This document shows, one piece after another, positions 36,831 to 46,556 of a DNA stretch of 64,000 nt; within the stretch, counting starts at the first letter, position 1, and each line of letters begins with the position of its first letter. The notes beneath the pieces are model-generated. The model was not told the origin of the DNA and did not search any database. It saw only the letters and a list, made by a program, of their open reading frames with translations. The translations under genes were made by a program, and so were the position numbers. Source of the DNA: Massilia sp. Se16.2.3. GTDB taxonomy: Bacteria > Pseudomonadota > Gammaproteobacteria > Burkholderiales > Burkholderiaceae_D. The stretch lies in NCBI RefSeq assembly GCF_014171595.1, contig NZ_CP050451.1, positions 5,208,001-5,272,000 on the forward strand, read 5' to 3'.

Positions 36831-37973
36831 ATGCCACCATCGACTCCACGCCTCTTGTCCCGCGCCGTCCTGGCCTTTCTCGTCCTGTCCGCGCTGGCGG
36901 GCTGCGGCAAGGGCAAGGACGAGAAGAAGGATGCCGCGCCGACGCCGGCCCTGACCGTCACCACCGGACGGCCGGCCACGGCCAGCCTGCCGCTGCGCCT
37001 CGGTGCCAACGGCAACGTCGCCCCCCGGCAGGAGGCGATCGTCGGCAGCGAGTCGGGCGGCCTGCGCCTGCTTGATGTGCGGGTCAACGTGGGCGACGTC
37101 GTCAAGAAAGGCGAAGTGCTCGCCGTATTCTCGGCCGACACCGTCAACGCCGAAGTCGCGCAGGCGCGCGCGCCCCTGCAGGAAGCGCAGGCGAATGCCG
37201 CGGAAGCGGCCGCCAACGCCAGGCGCGGCGAAGCCCTGCGCGCATCCGGTGCGATGAGCGAGCAGCAGGTGGCGCAGTACGTCACGGCCGCGAATACCGC
37301 CGCGGCGGCGTGGGTGGCGGCGGCGCGCGCCACGCTCAGCCAGCAGCAGCTGCGCCTGCGCTACACGCAGGTGGTGGCGCCGGACAGCGGCATCATCTCG
37401 GCGCGCAGCGCCACTGTCGGTGCCGTCGTCGGCGTCGGCACCGAACTGTTCCGCCTGATCCGCCGGGGCCGCCTCGAGTGGCGCGCCGAAGTCACGGCAA
37501 GCGACATCGGCCGCATCAAGCCCGGCACGAAGGTGACGGTGAAGGCGGCGAACGGCAGCGAGGTCGCCGGCAAGGTGCGCATGGTCGCGCCCACGGTCGA
37601 CCCGCAATCGCGTACCGCGCTGGTCTATGTCGACCTACCGCCGGCGCTGTCGGCCAACGCGCCCCTGAAGGCGGGCATGTTCGCCGGCGGCGAATTCGAA
37701 CTGGGCGCCTCGAGTGCGCTGACCGTGCCGCAGACGGCGATTGCCGTGCGCGATGGCTTCAGCTACGTGTTCCGCCTGAATACGGACAACCGCGTCAGCC
37801 AGCTCAAGATCGACACCGGCCGCCGCCTGGGCGAACGCATCGAGGTGGTCAAGGGGCTGGCGGCCGACACGCCGATCGTGGTCAGCGGCGCGGGCTTCCT
37901 GAATGACGGGGATCTGGTGCGCAACGTCGCGGCGCCTGCCCCGGCCAAAGCGGCCAAGGTCGCGGCGCGCTGA
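36831..37973 (+). CDS. RND efflux periplasmic adaptor (membrane fusion lipoprotein)
   Basis: A 380-residue adaptor. I chose the ATG at 36831 because it gives a lipoprotein signal (LLSRAVLAFLVLSALAGCGK). A biotinyl-lipoyl-like domain (VNVGDVVKKGEVLAVFS), an alpha-hairpin rich in Ala/Gln and the barrel (ITARSATVGAVV-like IISARSATVGAVVGVGTELF) follow. It links the inner-membrane pump to an outer-membrane channel. The pump gene begins 10 bases later. No TolC-type gene is next to it. Confidence 0.9.
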   Translation: MPPSTPRLLSRAVLAFLVLSALAGCGKGKDEKKDAAPTPALTVTTGRPATASLPLRLGANGNVAPRQEAIVGSESGGLRLLDVRVNVGDVVKKGEVLAVFSADTVNAEVAQARAPLQEAQANAAEAAANARRGEALRASGAMSEQQVAQYVTAANTAAAAWVAAARATLSQQQLRLRYTQVVAPDSGIISARSATVGAVVGVGTELFRLIRRGRLEWRAEVTASDIGRIKPGTKVTVKAANGSEVAGKVRMVAPTVDPQSRTALVYVDLPPALSANAPLKAGMFAGGEFELGASSALTVPQTAIAVRDGFSYVFRLNTDNRVSQLKIDTGRRLGERIEVVKGLAADTPIVVSGAGFLNDGDLVRNVAAPAPAKAAKVAAR

Positions 37974-37983
37974 GGACACCTCC

Positions 37984-40900
37984 ATGAATTTTTCCGCCCT
38001 CTCGATCCGCAATCCGATCCCGGCGATCCTGCTGTTCGCCCTGCTCACGCTGGCCGGCCTGCTCGCCTTCAAATCCAACAAGATCCAGTTCTTCCCCGAT
38101 ATCGAACTGCCGATCGTCACCGTCACCGCCACCCTGGATGGCGCGGCGCCCGCCCAGCTGGAAACCGAGGTGGCGCGCAAGATCGAGGACTCGGTCGCCA
38201 CGCTGCAGGGCGTGAAGAACATCTATACCAAGGTGCTCGACGGCGTCGCCACCGTCACCGTCGAATTCATCCTCGACAAGAACCTGTCGGACGCGGAGAA
38301 CGACGTGCGGGGCGCCGTCTCGCAGGTGCGCGCCGACTTGCCCGGCGAGATGCGCGAGCCAAGCGTGACCAAGGCGGCCACCGCGGGGCGCTCGATCCTC
38401 ACCTTTACCGCCGCCGCCAAACCCGGCCTGAACGGCACGGCGGGACCTGGACGACCAGGACCTGTCCTGGTTCGTCGACAACACCGTGGCCAAGCGCCTG
38501 CTCAGCGTGCCCGGCCTGGGCGCCGTCAAGCGCGTCGGCGGCGTCGACCGCGAAGTGCGGGTCGAACTCGATGACGCGCGCATGGCCGCGCTACGGGTGT
38601 CGGCGCTGGACGTGTCGCGCCAGCTGCGCAACGTGCAGCGCGAAGCACCGGGCGGCCGCGGCGACGTCAGCGGCGCCGAGCAGTCGGTCCGCACGCTGGC
38701 CACCGTCGCCAGCGCCCGGGAACTGGCGCGCATGGATATCCCGCTGCCGGATGGGCGCCGCGTGAGGCTGAGCGACATTGCGACCGTCATCGATACCGTG
38801 TCCGAGCCGCGCGCGCTGGCCGAGCAGGATGGCCGCAAGGTCGTCGGTTTCGAGGTCTTCCGCACGCGCGGCGCCAGCGAGACCGAAGTGGCCGAGGGCG
38901 CACGCGCCGCCGTGGCCGAGCTGCAGAAGAAACACCCCAACGTGGTGCTCAAGGAAGTGGTCGACAATGCCGAACCGGTGCAGGAGAACTTCGACGCCTC
39001 GATGGAGATGCTGTATGAAGGCGCGCTGCTGGCGGTGCTGGTGGTGTGGTGGTTCCTGCGCGACTGGCGCGCCACCTTCGTCGCCGCCGCCGCCCTGCCG
39101 CTGTCGGTGATCCCGGCCTTCCTCGGCCAGTACCTGTTCGGCTATACCCTGAACATGGTCACGCTGCTCTCGCTCGCGCTGGTGGTGGGCGTGCTGGTGG
39201 ACGATGCCATCGTCGAGATCGAGAACATCGCGCGCCACCTGCACATGGGGAAAACGCCGATGCAGGCGGCGCTGGAAGCGGCCGACGAGATCGGAATGGC
39301 GGTGATCGCCACCACCTTCTCGCTGGTGGCGGTGTTCCTGCCGACCGCCTTCATGGGCGGCATTCCCGGGCGCTTCTTCAAGCAGTTCGGCTGGACCGCG
39401 GTGCTGGCCATCCTGGCGTCCTTGGTGGTGGCCCGCCTGCTCACGCCAATGATGGCGGCCTACATCCTGAAGCCATCGAAGCAGCAGGAAGAGAAGGATG
39501 GCCCGCTGATGCGCCGCTACATGGGCGCGATGCAGTGGTGCCTGCGCCACCGCCTGGTGACCGCCATTGCCTCCTTCCTCTTCTTCGTCGCCTCGATTTC
39601 GCTGGTGCCGCTGCTGCCGACCGGCTTCGTGCCCGCCGCCGACCGCGGCCAGACCATCATCAACGCCGAGCTGCCGCCCGGCGCCACGCTGGCCCAGACC
39701 CACCAGGTGGCCGAGCAGGCGCGCCTGGCGGCGATGCGCGTGCCGGGCGTGACGAGCATCTTCAGCTCGATCGGCGGCGGCTCCAGTGGCGACGCATTCG
39801 CGCCGGGCGCCTCGACCGAAGCGCGGCGCGCGGTGCTGACCGTGAGCACGGTCCACCGCAGCAAGCGCGACGAAAAATTGTCGGACCTGGAAAACCGCAT
39901 GCGCAAGGAGTTGTCCGCCATTCCGGGCGCGCGCTTCACGGTCGGCCAGGCCGACACCGGCGGCAAGCTGCAGCTGGTGCTGCGCAGCGAAGACCCGGCC
40001 GCGCTGCAGGCGGCGGCCCAGCGCGCCGAGCGCGAATTGCGCACCCTGCAAGGCATCGGCAACGTCAGTTCCAGTGCATCCCCGGTGCGCCCGGAAATCA
40101 TCGTGCGCCCGAATTTCGCCCGCGCGGCGGACCTCGGCGTGACTGCGGCGGCCATCGGCGAAACGGTGCGCGTGGCGACCGCAGGCGACTACGAACAGGC
40201 GCTCCCTAAAATGAACTTGTCCGAGCGCCAGGTACCGATCCGGGTGAAACTGCCGGATGCCGTGCGCGCCGACCTGGATGCCATCGGCCGCCTGACCGTG
40301 CCTGGTAAAAACGGCCCGGTGCTGCTGGCGACGGTGGCGGACATCACGATGGAAAGCGGCCCGGCCGAGATCAACCGCCTCAATCGCAGCCGGAATGTCA
40401 CGCTCGACGTCGAGCTCTCGGGCCGCTCCCTGGGCGAAGTCAACGACGAGGCGCGCGCCCTGCCCGCCTTCAAGACGCTGCCGGCCTCGGTGCAGATCGC
40501 GGAACTGGGCGACGCCCAGGAGATGCAGGCCCTGTTTGCCAGCTTCGGCATCGCCATGACCATCGGCGTGCTGTGCATCTATGGCGTGCTGGTGCTGCTG
40601 TTCGCCGACTTCATGCAGCCGCTGACGATCCTGGCGGCGCTGCCGCTGTCGATCGGCGGCGCCTTTGTCGCCCTGCTCGTCACCGGCAGCGCGTTGTCGA
40701 TGCCGACCATGATCGGCCTGATCATGCTGATGGGGATCGTGACCAAGAACTCGATCCTGCTGGTCGACTACGCCATCCTGGCGCGCAAGGCGGGCATGCC
40801 GCGTTTCGAAGCGCTGGTCGATGCCTGCCACAAGCGCAGCCGGCCGATCATCATGACGACCATCGCAATGGGCGCCGGCATGCTGCCGCTGGCGCTCGGC

Positions 40901-41110
40901 TTCTCGGGCGACCCGAGCTTCCGCTCGCCGATGGCCATTGCCGTGATCGGCGGCCTGATCACCTCGACGCTCCTCAGCCTGCTGGTGGTGCCGGCGGTGT
41001 TCACCTATGTGGATGACGTCAAGGGTTGGCTGAACCGGGGAGCGCGCAGGCTGCGCCGCCATCCGCAGGAAGGGCGGCACAGGGAGCAGGAGCCGACGGC
41101 TATGAAGTAA
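37984..41110 (+). CDS. RND efflux transporter permease (one frameshift)
   Basis: About 1,041 residues, the usual size for an AcrB/MdtB-type proton-driven pump. The N-terminus is MNFSALSIRNPIPAILLFAL. Membrane segments include the typical LALVVGVLVDDAIVEIENIA with the proton-relay Asp pair, and the second half has LIMLMGIVTKNSILLVDYAI. The frame changes near 38440-38448, where one extra base splits the porter domain; sense resumes as LDDQDLSWFVDNTVAKRL. Substrates cannot be read from sequence. It forms an operon with the preceding adaptor. Confidence 0.9.
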
Positions 41111-41167
41111 GCCGGAGGCGGCGAGCGGCAGTACGCAAGCTGCGCCTGGTCTCGAAAGGTGAGACGG

Positions 41168-41192
41168 CGTGGGCTCGAGAGCCCACCCTACG
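41168..41192. repeat. Dispersed palindrome
   Basis: GTGGGCTC-GA-GAGCCCAC at 41169-41186, preceded by GC and followed by CCTACG. Same family as the palindromes at 30110, 35983, 45955 and 60091. The gap 41111-41449 holds this and the terminator. Confidence 0.8.
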
Positions 41193-41352
41193 AACTTCGC
41201 CGGTGCGGTTCAACCGGCGGCTCCCATCCACGCATGCGGTGCGGGAACGCATAGCGTGGAGGACGCGTCGACGGCGGAGCCGTCCAGCCTGCGAGCCGCA
41301 CCGCTCGCCTCCATTTTGACGCCGGCGACTGCGCCCTTTCGTCGTGACCATG

Positions 41353-41390
41353 AAAAAAGCGCCGGCATTGCTGTGCCGGCGCTTTTTTTT
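41353..41390. terminator. Bidirectional rho-independent terminator
   Basis: A perfect GCGCCGGCA/TGCCGGCGC stem with a four-base loop has six A on the left and eight T on the right. It lies between the convergent RND pump and the Ser/Gly-rich gene and would serve both. Confidence 0.9.
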
Positions 41391-41449
41391 CGCGCAAAGG
41401 GATACCGGCCGGACGCAATGCCGGCCGATCTCCTTGCTGCGGCTACCGA

Positions 41450-42347
41450 TCAGTAGTCGCGGCGGTTGCTGCCGAGCAGCTTGGCCAGGATGTAGCCGGC
41501 GCCCAGGGCGATGGCGATGGCGGTACCTGGTTTGTTACGCACATACTCGCGGCCCGAATCGGCCAGTTGCTGGTAGGTGTCGTTCATTTGCTGCTGGCGG
41601 CCGCTGAACTTCTCCGTCGCGCCGCTGAGCAGGCCGCTCAGCTTGTCGACACCGGCGTGTGCCGTGCTGACGACGCGCTCGACCATTGGCTGGGCTGCCT
41701 GGGCGGCCTTGTCGATGGTTTTGTGCATTTCGTCCGGTTTCATCGAAGCCATCATGCCGGCGCTTGCACCCGAATCGCCGCCGGTGCCGCTGGTGCCGGC
41801 GCTGGCGCCGCCCATGGCGCCCGACGAGCCGCCGCTCGAGGACGAACCCGAAGTGCCCGAGCTGCTCGAGCTGCCCATGGCGCCCGACGAACCCGAGGAC
41901 GAACCCGGGGACGAGCCCGAGGTGCCCGAGGTGGACGAGCTGCCCATCGCGCCCGACGAGCCGCTCGAACCGGAGCCCGAGGAGCCGCTGGACGACAGGT
42001 TCGACGAACCCGACGAGCCGGACGTCGACGAGCTGCCCATGGCGCCCGACGAACCCGACGAACCGGTGCTCGACGAACCGCTCAGAACCGCCGCTGCTGC
42101 CGGCGCCGCTCGACCCCATGCTGCCGGCATTGCTGCTGCCGCCGACTGCGCCGGTGCTCGAGCTCGTTGCCGGGCTGGCGCTCGACGATGCGGTGCCGCT
42201 CAGGCTACCCGACGAACCGGCGCTGGCCGACGAACCGCTGCCGCCCTTGCCCAGGCTGGAGCTCGACTTGTCATCCTTGCCCAAGTTGCCGCCGCTATTT
42301 TGACCAGCGTTAACGCCTTTACCCTCGCTCGATTTCTGATTATCCAT
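41450..42347 (-). CDS. Ser/Gly-repeat protein with ElaB/YqjD-like C-terminal membrane domain (one frameshift)
   Basis: About 298 residues. The N-terminus MDNQKSSEGKGVNAGQNSGG leads into some 150 residues made almost entirely of Ser, Gly and Thr, with repeated blocks such as SGSSGAMGSSSTSG at least four times. The C-terminal 100 residues form a helix and end with RNKPGTAIAIALGAGYILAK, the single membrane helix of ElaB/YqjD/DUF883 proteins, which can bind ribosomes at the inner membrane in E. coli. One extra base near 42084 breaks the frame between the two parts. The long disordered spacer is unusual for this family. Confidence 0.75.
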
Positions 42348-43010
42348 GACTTTTGTCCTTGTAAAATGTAGACCAACGCGGAGTAGACCGGTACCCGACC
42401 AACACCATTCTTCCTTCATTCCGCTCGAAACAAAACGGAGGCGCGAAAATGAACTGCGCTAAATCAATGGAGCGTTCGAGTTATGCCTACGGTCAATGAT
42501 TTGCATCGACGACCTCGGGCAAGCTCAAAAGTTCCGCAACCAGCCACGTCACTTTCGCATCCCGTTTTGCAAGACTACGCCGTTCTGGCGTGCTGCACGA
42601 TTGCGGCGGTCGGGTAACCGGATCGCGATACAAAAAATATAATGAATGAGCTAGCCGGACGGTGCGCTGACTAACAGAATTGCGGGATCGATGAAAATCG
42701 ACGGCAATTGCGCGCCGAAGCAGGCATGTTGCGAGGCGTTTCGATGAGCGGAGGAAATAATCCCGGCCGAAAAGCAAGTTCCGCTGCGGCCGCACCCGCC
42801 ATGCATGGCGATAGCGACAGCTGATCTGTCGGCGGCCGTGCCAAGGTTCCCTGGCGTACAGACTGGCGCAGGCCAGTTCATCAAGCTTGCACCATCCCGG
42901 CCTGCACCGGATGGGCGGACGGATGTCGCGGCAGCCCGGCGCGGGGCCGGGACGACGGCAGCCGCCGCTGTCCGGTACGGGTCATATGGCGTGGCGAAAT
43001 CGGGGAATCC
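42348..43010. other. Intergenic region 42348-43010, no gene seen
   Basis: This 663-base gap has lower G+C than its surroundings. A 100-residue minus-strand frame (42493-42795) lacks a ribosome-binding site and family features. A TATAAT occurs at 42639-42644 without a clear -35. I see no tRNA, repeat or terminator. Confidence 0.6.
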
Positions 43011-43412
43011 ATGTTCGAACAAGTCGAAGAACAAGTACGTGACGCCGTCGAATGGCTGCGTTTGCTGGTCGAAGCCCTGGGCGCGGTGGTCATCGCCGCC
43101 GGCATCTTCCTGGTCATCGTCGCGCTGGTGCGCCATCTGTTCACGGAGCGCGGCAACAGCTTCATCCCGATCCGGCTCGCGTTTGCGCGCCACCTGACGC
43201 TGGCGCTCGAGCTGCAGCTGGCGGCCGACATCCTGTCGACATCGGTCGCGCCAACCTGGGACCGCATCGGCAAGCTGGCCGCGATTGCCGTCATCCGGAC
43301 CGCACTGAACTATTTCCTGAACCGGGAACTGCAAATGGAAAGCGCCAGCGCGCAAACGATGAATGCGGACGGCTCCGGTCGGGCCGGCAGGGACGCGCCG
43401 GCCAAGGGGTGA
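43011..43412 (+). CDS. DUF1622 membrane protein
   Basis: A 133-residue protein preceded by GGGGA. It starts MFEQVEEQVRDAVEWLRLLV and has two or three hydrophobic helices (VEALGAVVIAAGIFLVIVAL; LALELQLAADILSTSVAP; LAAIAVIRTALNYFL). The pattern FARHLTLALELQLAADIL is the DUF1622 core. The function is unknown. It stands alone and converges on the next gene. Confidence 0.85.
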   Translation: MFEQVEEQVRDAVEWLRLLVEALGAVVIAAGIFLVIVALVRHLFTERGNSFIPIRLAFARHLTLALELQLAADILSTSVAPTWDRIGKLAAIAVIRTALNYFLNRELQMESASAQTMNADGSGRAGRDAPAKG

Positions 43413-43452
43413 CCGGCGTCGGGGCGCTCCGGGGGATCCCGCAAGGCGACGC

Positions 43453-44262
43453 TCAGGCGACGACGCCGAACCCGTACGACGCCATCGGCACCTTGAACAC
43501 GTGGTCGACGAACAGCGCGCGGCCGGGGTCGGCCTGGGCCGCGCCGGCAACGACCATCAACGGCAGCAGGTGATCCTCGCGCGGATGCGCCAGGCGCGCG
43601 CCCGGGGCCTGCTCCCAGCGCACCAGCATGTCAAGGCGCCGCTCCGGGTCCTTCTCTTCCACGACGCTGTGCAGGTATTGTTCGAACGCGGTCGCGACAA
43701 GGGTCGACTCGTCGCGGCCGAATCCGCGCATGTTGTGGTAGGTGAGGCCGCTGCCGATGATCAGCACGCCCTCGTCGCGCAAGGGGGCCAGCGCCTGGCC
43801 GACGCGGATGTGCTCGAGCGGATCGTAATTCGACTTCAAGGACAGCATCACGACGGGAATGTCGGCCTGCGGATACATCAGGCTGAGCGGCACGAAGACG
43901 CCATGGTCGAAGCCGCGCGCCGGGTCCGTACCGACGGGCGTGCCGGCGGCGCCCAGCAGCGCGCGCACGCGTTCGGCAAGCAGGGGTGCGCCGGGCGCCG
44001 GGTAACGCACGCGATAGGTGTGTTCGGGGAAGCCGTGGTAGTCGTATTCCATCGGCGGCTGCGCGCTGGTCGACACCATGAAGCCCGGCGCTTCCCAATG
44101 CCCGGAAATGGCGAGGATGGCCGTCGGCCTGGCCGGCAGGCGGCTTGGGATGGCCGCGAACTCGCGCGCGGTGCGGTCGAACGCCCGGCGCATTTCGTCG
44201 ATCCAGGGCCAGGGCCCGCCGCCATGCGACAGGAAACAGACGGGCATGCGGGGCGAATTCAT
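43453..44262 (-). CDS. LigB/DODA-type extradiol ring-cleavage dioxygenase
   Basis: A 269-residue non-haem enzyme of the class III extradiol family. The ATG at 44262 follows AAGGAAG. Metal-binding His residues are visible in CFLSHGGGPWPW, LAISGHWEAPGF and FDHGVFVPLSLMYP, as in E. coli YgiD/DOPA dioxygenase. It should split a catechol ring such as DOPA. The YceI gene lies 59 bases upstream on the same strand and may be cotranscribed, a pairing seen in other proteobacteria. Confidence 0.88.
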   Translation of the reverse strand: MNSPRMPVCFLSHGGGPWPWIDEMRRAFDRTAREFAAIPSRLPARPTAILAISGHWEAPGFMVSTSAQPPMEYDYHGFPEHTYRVRYPAPGAPLLAERVRALLGAAGTPVGTDPARGFDHGVFVPLSLMYPQADIPVVMLSLKSNYDPLEHIRVGQALAPLRDEGVLIIGSGLTYHNMRGFGRDESTLVATAFEQYLHSVVEEKDPERRLDMLVRWEQAPGARLAHPREDHLLPLMVVAGAAQADPGRALFVDHVFKVPMASYGFGVVA

Positions 44263-44321
44263 GGTGCTTCCTTTCGTGAAGGCGCGCCAGCCAGATGCCG
44301 GCATGGCGCACTTCATGGCTC

Positions 44322-44897
44322 TTACTGGGCGACGGCCTCGATGGCGACGTCGATGCGCACCTCGTCGCTGACGGCCGGCACGTACTTGGCCGCGCCGAAG
44401 TCCGAACGCTTGATGACGGTATAGGCGTTGGCGCCAATCGCGTCCTTCTTGAGCATCGGGTGCTGTGCGGCCTGGAAGGAGGTCACGGTCAGCGTCACCG
44501 GTTTCGTGATGCCCTTGATCGTCAGGTTACCCTCGATGGTGGCCGGCTTGTCGCCGTCGAAAACGACCTTGGTCGACTTGAAGGTCGCGGTCGGGAATTT
44601 GCCGGTATCGAGGAAATCCGCGCCCTGGATGTGTTCGTCGAAGGCCGTCACGCCGGTGTCGATCGATTTCATGTCGATCGTCACGTTCACGGAAGCCTTC
44701 TTCGCGGCCTGGTCGAGCATGACCTCGGCACCGGTCTTGTTGAAGCGCGACAGCTGCGTCGAGAAACCCAGGTGGTTGTACGAGAAGCGAGCCACCGTGT
44801 GGCCCGGATCGGCGGCATAGGTGCGCGGTGCGGCGAAGGCCGAGGCGGCGCCGCCGGCCAGGGCGATGGCAACGATGAGTTTGCTGAGCTGTTTCAT
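44322..44897 (-). CDS. YceI family periplasmic lipid-binding protein
   Basis: A 191-residue protein with a signal peptide (LIVAIALAGGAASAFA) and the YceI barrel motifs YAADPGHTVARFSYNHLGFS and FDEHIQGADFLDTGKFPTAT. YceI proteins are lipocalin-like barrels that bind isoprenoid quinones or similar amphiphiles in the periplasm. It sits upstream of the extradiol dioxygenase on the same strand. Confidence 0.92.
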   Translation of the reverse strand: MKQLSKLIVAIALAGGAASAFAAPRTYAADPGHTVARFSYNHLGFSTQLSRFNKTGAEVMLDQAAKKASVNVTIDMKSIDTGVTAFDEHIQGADFLDTGKFPTATFKSTKVVFDGDKPATIEGNLTIKGITKPVTLTVTSFQAAQHPMLKKDAIGANAYTVIKRSDFGAAKYVPAVSDEVRIDVAIEAVAQ

Positions 44898-45149
44898 GGT
44901 GGAATCCTTATCGATGGGTCCAGGGTGATGGCAGGTGCGCCAGCGGATAAGCACTACTGTAAAGCGCTCGCCTGCTTTGCACTAGTCGGCAAAGAAGCAA
45001 AACACTGTGCAACCAATGGGACAATCGAAGCGATGCGACTGCCACCGTTCCAGATCGCCGGCGCACACTTGTCGGCTGTGGGCGCTTGCGACACGACCTG
45101 TCGCCTTGAGCCCCAGAGTGGATAGCCCGTACCGATAAGGAGCACCACC

Positions 45150-45350
45150 ATGAGCAGGCAGACTTTGCGCGACGCACGTTACCGCACGATCGGTTACATC
45201 GATACCGCCCCAGACGGCAGGCAGACCGGCAGCGATGCGCGCTTTCGCACGGTCGGCTACTATGATCCGCGCACCAATCTGACCCGGGATGAACGCTTTC
45301 GTACGGTGGGCAGCGGCAACATGCTTGCCTCGCTGATCGTCTGCGCATAA
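45150..45350 (+). CDS. Small three-repeat protein, unknown
   Basis: A 66-residue protein with a strong AAGGAG before its ATG. It consists of three near-identical units: RDARYRTIGYID, SDARFRTVGYYDP and RDERFRTVGSGN, about 20 residues apart, then a hydrophobic end MLASLIVCA. Each unit looks like two short beta strands with a turn. No family is recognised. It precedes a YqiA-like hydrolase by 13 bases and may be cotranscribed. Confidence 0.7.
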   Translation: MSRQTLRDARYRTIGYIDTAPDGRQTGSDARFRTVGYYDPRTNLTRDERFRTVGSGNMLASLIVCA

Positions 45351-45363
45351 AGGGAGCACACTG

Positions 45364-45882
45364 ATGACAACAGGACTTATCCACTTCATCCACGGCAAGG
45401 AGAGCGGCCCCACGGGCAGCAAGATCCTGGCGCTGGCTGCAGTCGCGCGTGCGAACGGCTGGGAGGCCGCCAGCCTGGATTATTCGCACACGACCGACCC
45501 TGCCCTGCGGCTGGAGCAATTGCTGCGTGCCTGCGAAGGGCACAGCGGGCCGCTGCTGCTGGTGGGCTCGAGCATGGGTGGCTGGCTGGCGGCCGAGGCG
45601 GCCGGGCGGCTGGGCGCCCATGCCGTCTTCCTGCTGGCCCCCGCGCTGTACATGCCGGGTTACCCGAGCCAGGAACCGGATGTGCCCGCCAACCGTACCG
45701 AGATCGTGCACGGCTGGGCCGACGATGTGATTCCCTGCGAACATTCCATCCGCTTTGCGCGGCTGCGCGCATGCACGCTGCACCTGGTGCAGGACGATCA
45801 CCGGCTCAATGCCAGCATTCCGTTGCTGTGCGAGTTGTTCGGGGCTTTCCTGGGGCGGTGCGAGGTATCCCTGCCCGTTTGA
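45364..45882 (+). CDS. YqiA/UPF0227-like alpha/beta hydrolase
   Basis: A 172-residue compact hydrolase. It begins MTTGLIHFIHGKESGPTGSK, has the nucleophile elbow LLVGSSMGGWLAAEAAGR, an acid in HGWADDVIPCE and the catalytic His in VQDDHRLN. YqiA of E. coli is an esterase of unknown physiological substrate. The gene follows the triple-repeat protein closely. Confidence 0.85.
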   Translation: MTTGLIHFIHGKESGPTGSKILALAAVARANGWEAASLDYSHTTDPALRLEQLLRACEGHSGPLLLVGSSMGGWLAAEAAGRLGAHAVFLLAPALYMPGYPSQEPDVPANRTEIVHGWADDVIPCEHSIRFARLRACTLHLVQDDHRLNASIPLLCELFGAFLGRCEVSLPV

Positions 45883-45954
45883 CGCCCGCAGTGGGAGGAT
45901 GGGATCGCATCGGTAGCGGCCGCATGACGCGTTGCGATGTGCTGCTGTTGCACC

Positions 45955-45980
45955 GCGTGGAGTCAGGACTCCACCCTAGG
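45955..45980. repeat. Dispersed palindrome
   Basis: GTGGAGTC-AG-GACTCCAC at 45957-45974, with CGC in front and CCTAGG behind. Its core is identical to that of both copies at 60091-60157, some 14 kb away. Confidence 0.8.
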
Positions 45981-46046
45981 CCACTGCCGTCGTCAAGCGA
46001 CATCGCATTCCCTTCGTCACCTGGGCCTGCTGGCTTTCGTCCCCAT

Positions 46047-46355
46047 CTACAGCACGATTTTCATTTCCATCGCCCAGCCATCCCGGCCGGTCCTGACGCC
46101 CTTGTGCGCCATCGTGGGCTCGATGCGAAACACCACCCTGCCCTTCAGCGGTCCTTCCTCATGAATACGGTAGCCGAGGATCCTGCCGCCGAAGTGAGAG
46201 GGTGCATCCTGTGCGGTGTGCAGGTACATGTCGCCGCCAACGAGCTTCCTTGCCGTTTCTTCCGACAGCTTCCAGTCCCCCGAATCGTGGATATACGAGT
46301 CGGGCGACAGGCGGACGACGGAAATCTCATGTTCGATCACGTGCAGGGCGGGCAT
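46047..46355 (-). CDS. Conserved-looking hypothetical protein
   Basis: A 102-residue protein with AAGGAGA before the ATG. The sequence (MPALHVIEHEISVVRLSPDS to the end GWAMEMKIVL) is soluble, mixed alpha/beta and has no signal or membrane segment. The C-terminal half contains GGRILGYRIHEEGPLKGRVV. I recognise no domain. It lies between two plus-strand genes. Confidence 0.6.
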   Translation of the reverse strand: MPALHVIEHEISVVRLSPDSYIHDSGDWKLSEETARKLVGGDMYLHTAQDAPSHFGGRILGYRIHEEGPLKGRVVFRIEPTMAHKGVRTGRDGWAMEMKIVL

Positions 46356-46556
46356 GTCTGTCTCCTTGTTGGCTGGTGCTTGCCCCGGCAGGCGGGAGGC
46401 GATGCCGATCGGTCAAGCGCACTCAAGCGTACCACCAGCCCCGCAAGGGCCGCTCACCGTTGGGTCGTGGCGCAAACCATGGCGTACCGCCCGCGCCACG
46501 TGCGACATAAGCTGTCGCAGCCCTCTTTATGATGAGTCACTCTCAAGGAGGAGCAC

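Noticed and set aside
38591..41080. 829-codon minus-strand frame across the RND pump
   Set aside because: The composition is His/Gln/Arg-rich as expected for an antisense frame, without any family motif.
42493..42795. 100-residue minus-strand frame in the 42-43 kb gap
   Set aside because: No ribosome-binding site, Arg/Ser-rich random composition and no recognisable motif.
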